DNA of 64,000 nucleotides from an uncultured Fibrobacter sp. (GTDB lineage Bacteria > Fibrobacterota > Fibrobacteria > Fibrobacterales > Fibrobacteraceae): assembly GCA_946186895.1 (NCBI GenBank), contig CAMHOW010000004.1, forward strand, positions 1-64,000, in the 5' to 3' direction. The notes below the pieces were generated by a model. That model was not told the origin of the DNA. It saw nothing but the letters and a program-made list of their open reading frames with translations, and made no database searches. The position numbers and the translations under genes were made by a program. This document shows, in pieces, positions 36,192 to 46,200 of this stretch. How positions within the stretch are numbered: the stretch's first letter is position 1; each line of letters begins with the position of its first letter.

Positions 36192-37808
36192 GTGCCCACT
36201 CTGAACTGGCTTGGAAAAGATGCTGTCCTGAACCATCACCTTGATGTTCCCTACAGAACTCTAGAACTGAAAGAATCTTTCAACTGCGAAAGTGGTAAGT
36301 CCGAAAACAAGATTATCCATGGCGATAACCTTGAAGCGCTGAAGGCGTTGCTCCCTGAATATGAAGGGCGAGTCAAGTGTATCTATATTGATCCGCCGTA
36401 TAATACGGGTAACGAAAATTGGGTCTATAACGACAATGTGAATAGCCCGAAAATCAAGAAATGGCTTGGACAGGTGGTTGGCAAGGAATCAGAGGATTTA
36501 ACCCGTCACGACAAATGGCTTTGCATGATGTATCCGCGTCTTAAGCTTTTGCAAAAACTGTTGAGTGAGGACGGTGCAATTTTCATCAGTATTGACGATA
36601 ATGAACAGGCAAATTTGAAATTGATTTGCGATGAAATATTTGGTGCAGGGAATTTTGTCGGTGAAGTAATTTGGTTTAAAAAAAGAAAAGGTTCTTTCCT
36701 TTCTAAAAAATTGGTTTCTTTGACGGAGTATGTCTTGTGTTATACGAAGAGTCAAAATGTTTCTCTATATGGCGGCTTGCCCGATAATAGTGAATCACAA
36801 CCAATCGTAAAAAGGACAAACGCAAAAAAAATTCTCACAATACCAGGAGGGGTTGTTCAAACAAAATTAAAGGATGGAGTATATCCTATTGGAGTTTATG
36901 GCGAAGGAACTTCTTCTTCGAAATTGTTAAATGATGTCCTTGTAAAAAATCACATTATTGTCAACAAATTTCAAATAGAAGCCCCTTTTACGTGGACACA
37001 AGCGATGCTTGAAGGGGAAATCCAAAACGGAACTGAAATTCTAATAAATACTATGAATTTCCAAATTCGAGTAATACGCAGAAATAACGATTCCTTTAAG
37101 GCAATGCCTTCTTTTATTGATGGTCGAGAATGTGGGGCCACGAATGAAGATGCTTATGAAACATTAAAAGGAATATTTAGAAAAGAGCATGTTTTTGATT
37201 TCTCAAAGCCGCATCAGTTTATCTCGAAATTTATTGATGCTATTGCTCATTTTGATAAGAATGCAATCATTCTCGATTCCTTTGCAGGTTCTGGCACAAC
37301 AGCGCACGCTGTTCTAAACTTGAATAAACAGGATGGCGGCAATCGAAAATTTATTCTCGTTGAAATGGAAGATTACGCAGATTCCATTACTGCAGAACGA
37401 GTTCGCCGAGTCATTAATGGCTATGCCTCTACGGAAGGAACTGGTGGAGATTTTAATTTCTACGAACTTGGCCCTGAAATGATTCTTGACGGCAATTTGA
37501 ATGAACGCCAATCCGTTGAGGAAATTCGCAGTTATATCTACTACACCGAAACAGGAACGCCGATAGACAAGGAAAAAGTTAAGGCTTCAAAACACGAATT
37601 TTTCCTAGGCGATTTTGAAAATACAGCCTATTATCTTTTCTACAAGAAAAAAGAAATCACTACGCTAGATTTTGATTTCCTTTCGACCATTCAAACCCCT
37701 TCGGAACGCTATGTCATCTATGCGGACAATTGTGTGTTGCCGAAAGACTTCTTGTTTGAACATAATATCACTTTCAAGAAAATCCCAAGAGACGTGAGGA
37801 AGTTCTAA
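36192..37808 (+). CDS. Type III restriction-modification system DNA methyltransferase (Mod)
   Basis: IYIDPPYNTGNE (DPPY), DSFAGSGTTAHAVL; GTG start with GAGG Shine-Dalgarno gives VPTLNWLGKDAVLNHH, typical of Mod. Confidence 0.9.
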   Translation: MPTLNWLGKDAVLNHHLDVPYRTLELKESFNCESGKSENKIIHGDNLEALKALLPEYEGRVKCIYIDPPYNTGNENWVYNDNVNSPKIKKWLGQVVGKESEDLTRHDKWLCMMYPRLKLLQKLLSEDGAIFISIDDNEQANLKLICDEIFGAGNFVGEVIWFKKRKGSFLSKKLVSLTEYVLCYTKSQNVSLYGGLPDNSESQPIVKRTNAKKILTIPGGVVQTKLKDGVYPIGVYGEGTSSSKLLNDVLVKNHIIVNKFQIEAPFTWTQAMLEGEIQNGTEILINTMNFQIRVIRRNNDSFKAMPSFIDGRECGATNEDAYETLKGIFRKEHVFDFSKPHQFISKFIDAIAHFDKNAIILDSFAGSGTTAHAVLNLNKQDGGNRKFILVEMEDYADSITAERVRRVINGYASTEGTGGDFNFYELGPEMILDGNLNERQSVEEIRSYIYYTETGTPIDKEKVKASKHEFFLGDFENTAYYLFYKKKEITTLDFDFLSTIQTPSERYVIYADNCVLPKDFLFEHNITFKKIPRDVRKF

Positions 37809-40447
37809 TGATTCTTAAGCCTTATCAAAAACAGATTATTGACGACTTGGCTCTTTTTCTTGAAAAACTGAAAGAACGCCGAAATATAGCAGAAGCCTTT
37901 AACGCCTTTTGGATGTTTCATCCGAGAACGCCAATTACACCTTCTTTTGGTGAAGCCGTTGAACCTTACAAGAATAATGTGCCGAATTGTCCGCATGTGT
38001 GTATCAAGGTTCCGACCGCTGGTGGTAAGACGTTTATTGCTGCAAATGCGTTATCTGCGATTTTCAAGGAACTAGACCCTGCTCGTCCGAAAATTGCAGT
38101 GTGGCTTGTACCGTCTAATTCTATTCTAGAACAGACTATCCGAAATTTTAGTAATCCGCGACATCCGTATCGTGAACTGTTGAATACTGATTTCGCAAAT
38201 AAGGTTAATGTTTTTGATAAGCGAATGCTTTTGCAGGGCGCGGGTTTTAATACATCGTCTGTTCGTGAGAATATGACTCTTTGTATTTTGAGTTTTGACA
38301 GCCTTCGTGCTCGCAAAAAAGAAGACCGCAAGGTCAATGAAGAAAATGGAAATTTACAATCGTTTGCTAAAGATGTGGATGAAGACGAAATCTCTGTAAT
38401 GGCGGTACTTCGCGCATTCAATCCGGTAGTTGTTGTGGATGAAAGCCATAATGCCGAAAGTGAATTGAGTGTCGAAATGCTGAAGAGTCTGAATCCGAGT
38501 TTCATCTTGGATTTGACGGCGACTCCGCGCAAGAACAGCAACATTATCAGTTTTACGCCTGCCATAGAACTCAAGAAAGAAAATATGGTTAAGCTCCCTG
38601 TGATTGTTTATAACCATCACAAGAAAGAAGAAGTTGTAAGTTCTGCTTTGGAACTTCGTTCTAAATTGGAACGTGCTGCGGTTGATGCAGAAACGTCGGG
38701 TGCTCCTTACATTCGTCCGATTGTCCTTTTCCAGGCGGAACCTAAAACGAAAGATGACAACGCTACATTTGAACGAGTCAAGTCAATGCTCTTGGAATTG
38801 AAAATTCCAGAGGAGCAAATCAAGATAAAAACGGCGGACAAAAACGAATTACAGAATGTCAATTTGTTGGGTAAGGATTGCCCTGTCCGTTATATCATTA
38901 CAGTGAATGCTCTTAAGGAAGGTTGGGATTGCCCATTTGCTTATATTCTTGCGTCTCTTGCAGACCGCAGCTCATCTGTTGATGTGGAACAGATTTTGGG
39001 ACGAGTCTTGCGACTGCCTAATGTCCGCAAAAATGAAAATGTAATGCTCAATATGAGTTACGTTTTTACGGCTTCTGCAAGATTTAGCGAAACGCTTGAT
39101 AGCATCGTGAAGGGGCTAAACCGTGCTGGTTTTAGTAGCAATGACTATAGGCAGGTGGAAATTGAAAAGCCTGTTGAACCGACTGAAACGCCGGTGATAG
39201 AATCGATTGGTTCTACGTGTCTCCGAAATGATGATAATGAGAATGCCCAAGATGATGCGTTTGATTTATCTTCAATCTTCTGGAATGGGGATGGTGCTCA
39301 ACAAGAAAAGGAGACTCCCGCGAAAGCAGAAATGACAAATACAGAAGCAAAAGACATTCTCTCACAAATAGAACAATTAGCTAAAAAAGAAAACGAAGAA
39401 CTAGAAAAGTGTGTTGAAGAGAATAAAACTACACCTGTTCCACCGCCAGAAATGGAGAATCAAGTGAAAACCTTCGCTATTAAGGATACTTTCAAGGAAT
39501 CGGCGAATCAGATTCTTTTACCTCAGTTCTTTATGAAAGGTTCTATTGAGGGAATGCATGTAGATTTATTTAATATAAAAGCAACTCCTTTTGATAAGGA
39601 TATGTTATTAAAAAATTTTCCCTTGCGGAATGCCGATACGAATATTGATTTTGATACTATGGAGATTGATATGAGAAGTATTGATCTCGACGAGTCTCAA
39701 AAGGATTTTACACCTACTATTTTTAAGGTTAGTGATTTTCATCAACAGGAAATCATTCATTGGCTTTCGAATATAGATGATGAAGAAAAAAAACGTCAAA
39801 AATGTGCAGAACGACTTCGTGATTGGATTGGCGATATGTATCCGATTCCCGACCCGGATATCGTCGAATACATTCGTCGTATACTCTCTAATTTCAACGA
39901 AAATGATTTAGAGCAAATGCTTCGCTCTCAAAGCAGTTATGCAGAAAAAATAAAACAGAAGATAAATACGCTTGCTGCCGAATACATTGAACGGGAATTT
40001 GATCGTGCGCTTGATGCCGATAAAATTATAATTCAAGCGAATTACAAGATTACAGACAAAATCGCCTTATCAAGTGTAGGAAAACCCCTTCCAAAAACAC
40101 TCCATGAAAAAGAAGAATCTGTCAATGGCTTTGAAGAGAGTGTCATCAACGCTGTTGCCAACATGGAAAATGTGGAATTCTGGACACGCAACCGAGAAAA
40201 GAAGGACTTTTGTATTAATGGATTTATCAAGCACTACCCCGATTTTATCATCAAAACAAAACTAGGGAAAATAGTGTTGTTGGAAACAAAAGGCGACCAT
40301 CTTGATGCCGAAAAGAAAATCAAACTTGGAAATCTTTGGGCTTCAAAAGCGGGGAATGATTATCGCTATTGTTTGGTGTATGAACATCGTCGTGTAGAAC
40401 ATGCATATACCAAAGATGAATTTTTGGCGGCATTGAAAGAATGGTGA
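37808..40447 (+). CDS. Type III restriction enzyme (Res subunit)
   Basis: KVPTAGGKTFIAANAL, VVVDESHNAE, DLTATPRKNS, NALKEGWDCPFAYILASL, EQILGRVLRLPN, C-terminal nuclease GKIVLLETKGDH. Confidence 0.93.
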   Translation: MILKPYQKQIIDDLALFLEKLKERRNIAEAFNAFWMFHPRTPITPSFGEAVEPYKNNVPNCPHVCIKVPTAGGKTFIAANALSAIFKELDPARPKIAVWLVPSNSILEQTIRNFSNPRHPYRELLNTDFANKVNVFDKRMLLQGAGFNTSSVRENMTLCILSFDSLRARKKEDRKVNEENGNLQSFAKDVDEDEISVMAVLRAFNPVVVVDESHNAESELSVEMLKSLNPSFILDLTATPRKNSNIISFTPAIELKKENMVKLPVIVYNHHKKEEVVSSALELRSKLERAAVDAETSGAPYIRPIVLFQAEPKTKDDNATFERVKSMLLELKIPEEQIKIKTADKNELQNVNLLGKDCPVRYIITVNALKEGWDCPFAYILASLADRSSSVDVEQILGRVLRLPNVRKNENVMLNMSYVFTASARFSETLDSIVKGLNRAGFSSNDYRQVEIEKPVEPTETPVIESIGSTCLRNDDNENAQDDAFDLSSIFWNGDGAQQEKETPAKAEMTNTEAKDILSQIEQLAKKENEELEKCVEENKTTPVPPPEMENQVKTFAIKDTFKESANQILLPQFFMKGSIEGMHVDLFNIKATPFDKDMLLKNFPLRNADTNIDFDTMEIDMRSIDLDESQKDFTPTIFKVSDFHQQEIIHWLSNIDDEEKKRQKCAERLRDWIGDMYPIPDPDIVEYIRRILSNFNENDLEQMLRSQSSYAEKIKQKINTLAAEYIEREFDRALDADKIIIQANYKITDKIALSSVGKPLPKTLHEKEESVNGFEESVINAVANMENVEFWTRNREKKDFCINGFIKHYPDFIIKTKLGKIVLLETKGDHLDAEKKIKLGNLWASKAGNDYRYCLVYEHRRVEHAYTKDEFLAALKEW

Positions 40448-40512
40448 CGGCTATTGTAAAATTTTCTTAAGCCCCTTGCCAGTTTTCTGGATATTAGGTA
40501 CATTAACCCTCA

Positions 40513-40552
40513 GCGCGTCGTTCCGTAGAAAGGAATGATGCGCCTTTGTTTT
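40513..40552 (+). terminator. Hairpin GCGCGTCGTTCC-gtagaaa-GGAATGATGCGC followed by CTTTGTTTTA
   Basis: 12-bp stem with two G-U pairs. Confidence 0.65.
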
Positions 40553-40612
40553 ATTTGGCTTTGCTGTATTGCAAGGGCGTTCCTAGTAGAAACAACAAAC
40601 ACAGGAGGCCCT

Positions 40613-41452
40613 ATGGCGAAAAAAGAAATTGTCACTTATTCTCAGCAGACGTTCGAGAATATCAAGCACATTGATGAAAATGGAGCCGAGTTCTGGTATG
40701 CGAGGGAACTACAGGCGGCTTTGGAATATGCTCAATGGCGGCGCTTTCAGGAATCAATTGAAAGGGCTAAAACGGCTTGCGAGGCTAGTGGATTAATTGT
40801 CGGGGATCATTTTGCCGACGTCGGCAAAATGATAAATCTTGCCAAAGGGGCCAAGCGCGAAATCGCCGACATCAAGCTTTCCCGTTATGCTTGTTACTTG
40901 ATTGTAATGAACGGCGATCCCCGTAAAGAAGTGATTGCTCTCGGGCAAACGTATTTTGCCGTTAAAACTAGGCAAAAGGAAATTTCGGATACAGTGGCGC
41001 AACTTTCAGAAGATGAAAAACGCTTGGCCATTCGCGATGAAGTTACGATTCGTAACAAGTTTCTTGCCAGTTCCGCAAAGGCGGCCGGTGTCGAAACGCC
41101 CGTGGATTACGCCGTATTCCAGAATCGCGGTTACCAAGGCCTTTATAACGGCTTGGGGATGAAGGATATCCACAGGCGCAAAGGGCTCAAGAAGAACCAG
41201 CAGATATTGGATCACATGGGTGCTACGGAGCTTGCCGCAAACCTGTTCCGTATCACGCAGACAGATGATAAACTCCGTCGTGAAAATATCAAGGGGAAGG
41301 AATTGGCAAACGAAACCCATTTTGCCGTAGGCAAGAAAGTCCGCCAGACTATCGCTGAACTCGGCGGAACAATGCCAGAAAACCTCCCCACTCCCAAGGT
41401 TAGCGCTAAAAAGTTAAAGCAGGAACGCAAGAAAGCCATTAAGGAGAAATAA
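40613..41452 (+). CDS. dinD: DNA damage-inducible protein D (DinD)-like
   Basis: FWYARELQAALEYAQWRRFQESIERAKTACEASG...LAKGAKREIADIKLSRYACYLIVMNGDPRKEVIALGQTYFAVKTR. Confidence 0.9.
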   Translation: MAKKEIVTYSQQTFENIKHIDENGAEFWYARELQAALEYAQWRRFQESIERAKTACEASGLIVGDHFADVGKMINLAKGAKREIADIKLSRYACYLIVMNGDPRKEVIALGQTYFAVKTRQKEISDTVAQLSEDEKRLAIRDEVTIRNKFLASSAKAAGVETPVDYAVFQNRGYQGLYNGLGMKDIHRRKGLKKNQQILDHMGATELAANLFRITQTDDKLRRENIKGKELANETHFAVGKKVRQTIAELGGTMPENLPTPKVSAKKLKQERKKAIKEK

Positions 41453-41523
41453 CAAACTTTGACAAGAGACAATAGCGAAAAGATTAAAGAAATGCGGCTA
41501 AAAGGAGGCTAAAATCACCCGTT

Positions 41524-41844
41524 ATGAAGGAAAATATTGACAACTTGTCAAAAATTGAGTATATTGTAAAAAGATACACGGTAAGGATAACTCATAAGGC
41601 TTTAAAGAACCTTGATAAAATGCCTAAGTCGCAACAGGAAAAGTTTTTTCGTCTGAAAACAGCATTGGAAACAAGCGGTCCAGAACAGCCTTCGTTTATG
41701 AGTTATTCTAAACTCGGTGTAAACATGTACCATTGCCACTTGTCGAGGAAATGGGTTGCATGCTGGAAAAATGAGTCGGGAACTTTAACTATAGAGGTCT
41801 ACTATGTTGGCAGTCGTCAAAGCGCCCCCTACGCACGGCACTAA
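41524..41844 (+). CDS. RelE/HigB-like toxin
   Basis: VRITHKALKNLDKMPKSQQEKFFRL...VNMYHCHLSRKWVACWKNE, short plasmid-stabilisation fold; followed by an HTH antitoxin. Confidence 0.65.
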   Translation: MKENIDNLSKIEYIVKRYTVRITHKALKNLDKMPKSQQEKFFRLKTALETSGPEQPSFMSYSKLGVNMYHCHLSRKWVACWKNESGTLTIEVYYVGSRQSAPYARH

Positions 41845-42220
41845 AAAGCCGGTTTCCTTCAAGATTGAAGGTGAACAGATTCCCGATTTCTTTTTGGGAA
41901 TGCTCAAGTACATGTTCCCGAAATGTGTCAAGATTTATGACGTTCCGGTCAAGAAACGCCACGATATGGAAGAGGAGTCGGTCGCACTCGAAAGCACCAA
42001 TTGGTACAAGAAGATGTCTGGGTCGATGACTCCTGGCAAGGCAATCCGTGCCGACCGTGGGCTCCGTGGATGGACACAAAACGTCCTTGCGCAAAAACTC
42101 GGCATTTCCATACAGAACCTTTCTGCCATGGAACACGACCGCCGCCCAGTATCCAAAAAGATGGCGGCAAAACTGTCCCAAGTTTTCGGCGTCCCTCCCG
42201 AAACGTATTTCAAGTTCTGA
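41804..42220 (+). CDS. XRE-family antitoxin (HigA-like)
   Basis: RADRGLRGWTQNVLAQKLGISIQNLSAMEHDRRPVSKKMAAKLSQVFG. Confidence 0.75.
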   Translation: MLAVVKAPPTHGTKKPVSFKIEGEQIPDFFLGMLKYMFPKCVKIYDVPVKKRHDMEEESVALESTNWYKKMSGSMTPGKAIRADRGLRGWTQNVLAQKLGISIQNLSAMEHDRRPVSKKMAAKLSQVFGVPPETYFKF

Positions 42221-42244
42221 TTTTTAAAGGCGAGGTCTATACCT

Positions 42245-42436
42245 ATGAGTGGAATTAGAAAGCCTGCGGTAATTCTGGCGGACTCCATGGAAGAATATAT
42301 GGCTACGCCGGATCCGTATAAAAACCCTCCTAAAAGCAAATTGCATATTCAAAAACTTGTGCAATATGCTGAACGTGTCGGAAAGAAAATCGAAGAACTG
42401 ACCGCTGAAGAAATTCTGCAGTTCAAGATTCCTTAA
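42245..42436 (+). CDS. Small hypothetical protein
   Basis: Shine-Dalgarno GAGG upstream; MSGIRKPAVILADSMEEYMATPDPYKNPP. Confidence 0.4.
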   Translation: MSGIRKPAVILADSMEEYMATPDPYKNPPKSKLHIQKLVQYAERVGKKIEELTAEEILQFKIP

Positions 42437-42491
42437 TTTGAACACTTACTAAAAAATCTAGAGAGCTTGTCGGAGCACCTTACGGCTCGTT

Positions 42492-42517
42492 ATAGGGCTA
42501 GGTGCCCCTATTTTTTT
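42492..42517 (+). terminator. Intrinsic terminator ATAGGG-ctaggtgc-CCCTATTTTTTT
   Basis: 6-bp stem followed by T-run. Confidence 0.65.
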
Positions 42518-42646
42518 GTTTTTCACCCATATATAAAAATAATTGATTAAAAACCAATAAATTATTCATTTGACAATATCAATCTTTGGGTATATATTAA
42601 CTGAGTTAAAAGAAACAACAGTGAAACCTTAACAAAGGAGTTCATC

Positions 42647-43201
42647 ATGAAAAAGTTGTCAGTTGTATTCCTGGCCTGCCTTATGGGGGTATCCCTGGCA
42701 GTTGCTTCGGGTAACCAAAATGCTCCCCGTGTCATCCGTGTGACCATGAACGATGGGACTATCCACGAATTTTTGGTGGAGTCGGTGCAGAACATGACTT
42801 TTGACGCGAACCAGGAGGACAGTTCCTTTGTGCTGCCCGACACCCGCGAGCCGGAGCCTAACCTCACCGAAGAAGACGATAATCCCTACGTAAAATCCCG
42901 CCCGGCCACTCCAAAGGTTGATAGGAAGGTTGTCGCCCCGGTAAAGACGGAACAACCCGTGAAGGTAAACTTCGATGCCGACAAGCAGGCGCTGGAGTTT
43001 TTCTCTGAACAGGGCGGTGATGCGCGCTTTGTCATGATGGACGCCATCGGTTCGACGGTGGTCAAGGGCGACGTTTACCTTTCGAAGGGTTCTACCGTTA
43101 TCCCTGTCCGTAACAAAAAACTCAATAGAGGCAGCTACGTCGTCAAGCTGGTATTTGGCGGCAAGACCATTCAACAGAATCTGACGGTTAACGCCAAGTA
43201 A
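42647..43201 (+). CDS. Secreted hypothetical protein with T9SS-type-sorting-like C-terminal beta domain
   Basis: Signal peptide MKKLSVVFLACLMGVSLAVA; C-terminus KLNRGSYVVKLVFGGKTIQQNLTVNAK. Confidence 0.5.
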   Translation: MKKLSVVFLACLMGVSLAVASGNQNAPRVIRVTMNDGTIHEFLVESVQNMTFDANQEDSSFVLPDTREPEPNLTEEDDNPYVKSRPATPKVDRKVVAPVKTEQPVKVNFDADKQALEFFSEQGGDARFVMMDAIGSTVVKGDVYLSKGSTVIPVRNKKLNRGSYVVKLVFGGKTIQQNLTVNAK

Positions 43202-43212
43202 AGGAGCTTATC

Positions 43213-46200
43213 ATGTTTACGAAATACTTTACAGCAGCTGCGCTGACCACCATGTTTGTTGCTCCTTGTGCACTGGCAGGTCTCGCGAATATTCAAATCG
43301 GAGAAGACTCCGTATATACCGCTGGCCTTGTGGGTCTCGATTCCATTACCTTCCCCAAGACGCACTATGTGGGGGAGGATACCTTAAACATTCAGGGCTA
43401 TGGCCTCAAGGCGTTCAATCCGATTTCGCTGAAAAACGTCAAGGGTATGACCTTTGATACCCGTTTTGGCGACAATGAGAAGCTAAACCTGAACGTAACC
43501 AGTACCGCGTTAAAGGGGGCCTATTCCTTCAATCTTTCCGATGTGAAATCAGTGGAGACTGCCGAGATAGACCCTACGCTAGACAGCGATGACGATGGCA
43601 TTCCGGATTACGATGAAATCTTCAAGTTCAAGACCAATCCCTATGCCAAGGATACCGATGGCGACGGTTTTGAAGATGGCGAGGAGCTCTTCGAACTCTT
43701 CAATCCCGAAAATCCCACGGTTTGGAACCCCAACGTGGCGGATCTTCCCAAGCTGGAAGTCACCATGACCATGACCCCCAGCATAACGCTGAACCGCACC
43801 ACCAGTTCCAACACCACGAAGACTGTCACCATTTCCGAAGGGGAATCGGTGCAGAATACCCAAAGCATCAGCTTCAGCGAGACGGAAAGCGCCGCCTTGA
43901 TGAACGCTTGGAACATTGGTTTTTCTGCGGGTTACGCCAGCAAAAGCGGGCAGTTCCTGGTGAATTGGGGTTATAACGGTAGTTATACCGAGAGTGAGGG
44001 CCATACCCTGACTGAAAATCAGTCTAAGGCCATTACCCAGAACTACAACAAGGCCGTTGCCGATGCTATGTCCGAGGGCGAGTCTATTTCTGGGGGTACC
44101 CTCAGCATGCAGGCGCGTATCACCAACACGGGTAAGGTGGCGTATAGCATTGAGAACTTGATTCTGGCTGCTAGCACCTACACCCTCTCTGGTGACATCA
44201 AGATCATAGCGGAACTTGCCGTAGGCGATGGCTACGGCGAAGATAAGTGGACCCGTATCACTCTGGCTCCGGGAGAATCCAAGGAACTGAAGTTTTGGAA
44301 AAGCGGAATTTCTTTGGATGCCTTGAATAGTTTTATCTTCAATCCGGGCGCCATTTTCCTTACGGCCAGTGCTTACAAGATTACCTTGGATAGGAGCAGA
44401 ACCGGGATGACTACGGACTTTACGGAGGCTTACACGAAGGTGTCTGGGACAACGGCCCGAGTGACCTTCGACAAGGGGGCGTATTATGCTGATTCGAGAA
44501 CTCGCTTCTTGGACTACCGGGTCTCTACAAATTTCAAGGTCAACAGGAATGCGAATAACAAAAGGAACCTGCGTGCTCCAGTTTATCTGTCGGAATTTCT
44601 GGATATTCTCCAGATGGACTTTGAACAGGACACCGTGATGGTCGGGAAGGATAAGCGTTTTGGCCTGGTTATGCTGGACGGTGTGGAAAATAACATAATG
44701 AAAGGAGATACTGCTGTATGGTTTGTTGCTGTGAACAAGGCTGCTACACCGGAGCGGACAAATATCTACTCCGTAGCAATCGGTAACTTCAACCTTGATT
44801 CCATTGTGGTGGGTGCCGGCGATGTGGTTCAGTTCATCTACAACGAAGACCGGGATCACGACGGCGTTCCTGCCAGCATGGAAAAACTCCTGGGCACCCG
44901 TGACGACATGAAGGACACTGACGGTGACGGAATCAGTGACTTTGATGAAATCAATGGTTGGACCAAGAACGGAAAGGGACCTTTTGTAACAGACCCGACC
45001 TTGAAGGATACCGATGGGGATGGAGTCAATGACGGTGAAGACGAAAATCCTGTGGCCCGCCCAATCTCATCGATTTCGGTTGTCAATACCTGGAATTTTA
45101 TTGATGAATCGCATAAACAGGACATCGAATTCCGGAAGGAATGCAAGAAGACCGGGGCAAAATGTGCTGTCAATGGGGATTCGCTGATTACGACAAAGGA
45201 TGTTCACGGTGCCCAGGTTGCGGTGAAACTTTCTACAGTTGATCCGGTAAATGCCGAGGACGGCGTGGTGGTATTCAAGAACGGGGTCCAGGTTCCTGTT
45301 ACGCCAATCGGAGTGAAAGGTTCTGGAAAAAACGCCGAAGCCAAGAATTTCAAGTTTACCGTGGATAAGCTGGTTCCGTTTGAAACGGCAGAAGTACAGG
45401 TGGTGGTGACGGCAGAAAACGGGAAAAAGACCACCTACTACCTGAATATACCGTCGAGTCTCAGCACTCCTCGTAACATGATTCTAGGGCGCAATGCTGA
45501 ACGCAATAGCATTATCGTGAATTACATCCCTGACTCTTTGGATACGCGCATCTTGGGATTTATCGTGGTGCGGGCGGAGTACGATAAGATTGATGATGAT
45601 GCGAATGTGCTGGGAAAAACCTTTGCCATCGCTGCAAGCTCAATAGGTAGTATTTTCGGTAAAGCTTCAAAGAATGACGAACCGAAGGTTCAGCCGAATA
45701 ATAAGATCCTGGAATCCTACGTTAAGAAACCCACTACGGTGCAGCCCAAAGTCGGTGACAACTGGGGTGATGGCATGACCGTGGTTGCCCTGAACGGACG
45801 GAACGACAAGTTCTTTACCGACAAGGTGGGTGGAGGTAGCCCCTACTACACCTATCGCGTGTTCGCCTATGCCTGGGACGGAAAGCAGTATGTCTTCTCC
45901 GAAGGCTCCGAGGCCAAGACTCGCGCTGTTGGGCGTGTCAAGATAAAAATCCAGAATGTAGGTCACGGAACCGAATATCAGTATAAGGCTCTTGAAGCCC
46001 GCGTGGACCATGAACTGAAGGGTCTGTTCAAGAACGGAAATCGAAGCCTGCATGAATACAAGTATTATTTCTGCAGAGGAGGCTGCGTGGGCAAGGGGAA
46101 CACGATATGCTACGAAAGCAAGTCCGATTCCAAGATAAGCAAAGATGACAATAAGGTAGAAATGGATCAGTACAAGTACACCTTCGATATTGGCAAAGAC

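Noticed and set aside
36192-37808. Phase-variable repeat tract in the type III mod gene
   Set aside because: Phase-variable mod genes are well known, so I looked for tandem repeats; only short A-runs are present.
43579-44859. 426-aa minus-strand ORF opposite the PA-like gene
   Set aside because: Complementary-frame artefact; no domain recognisable.
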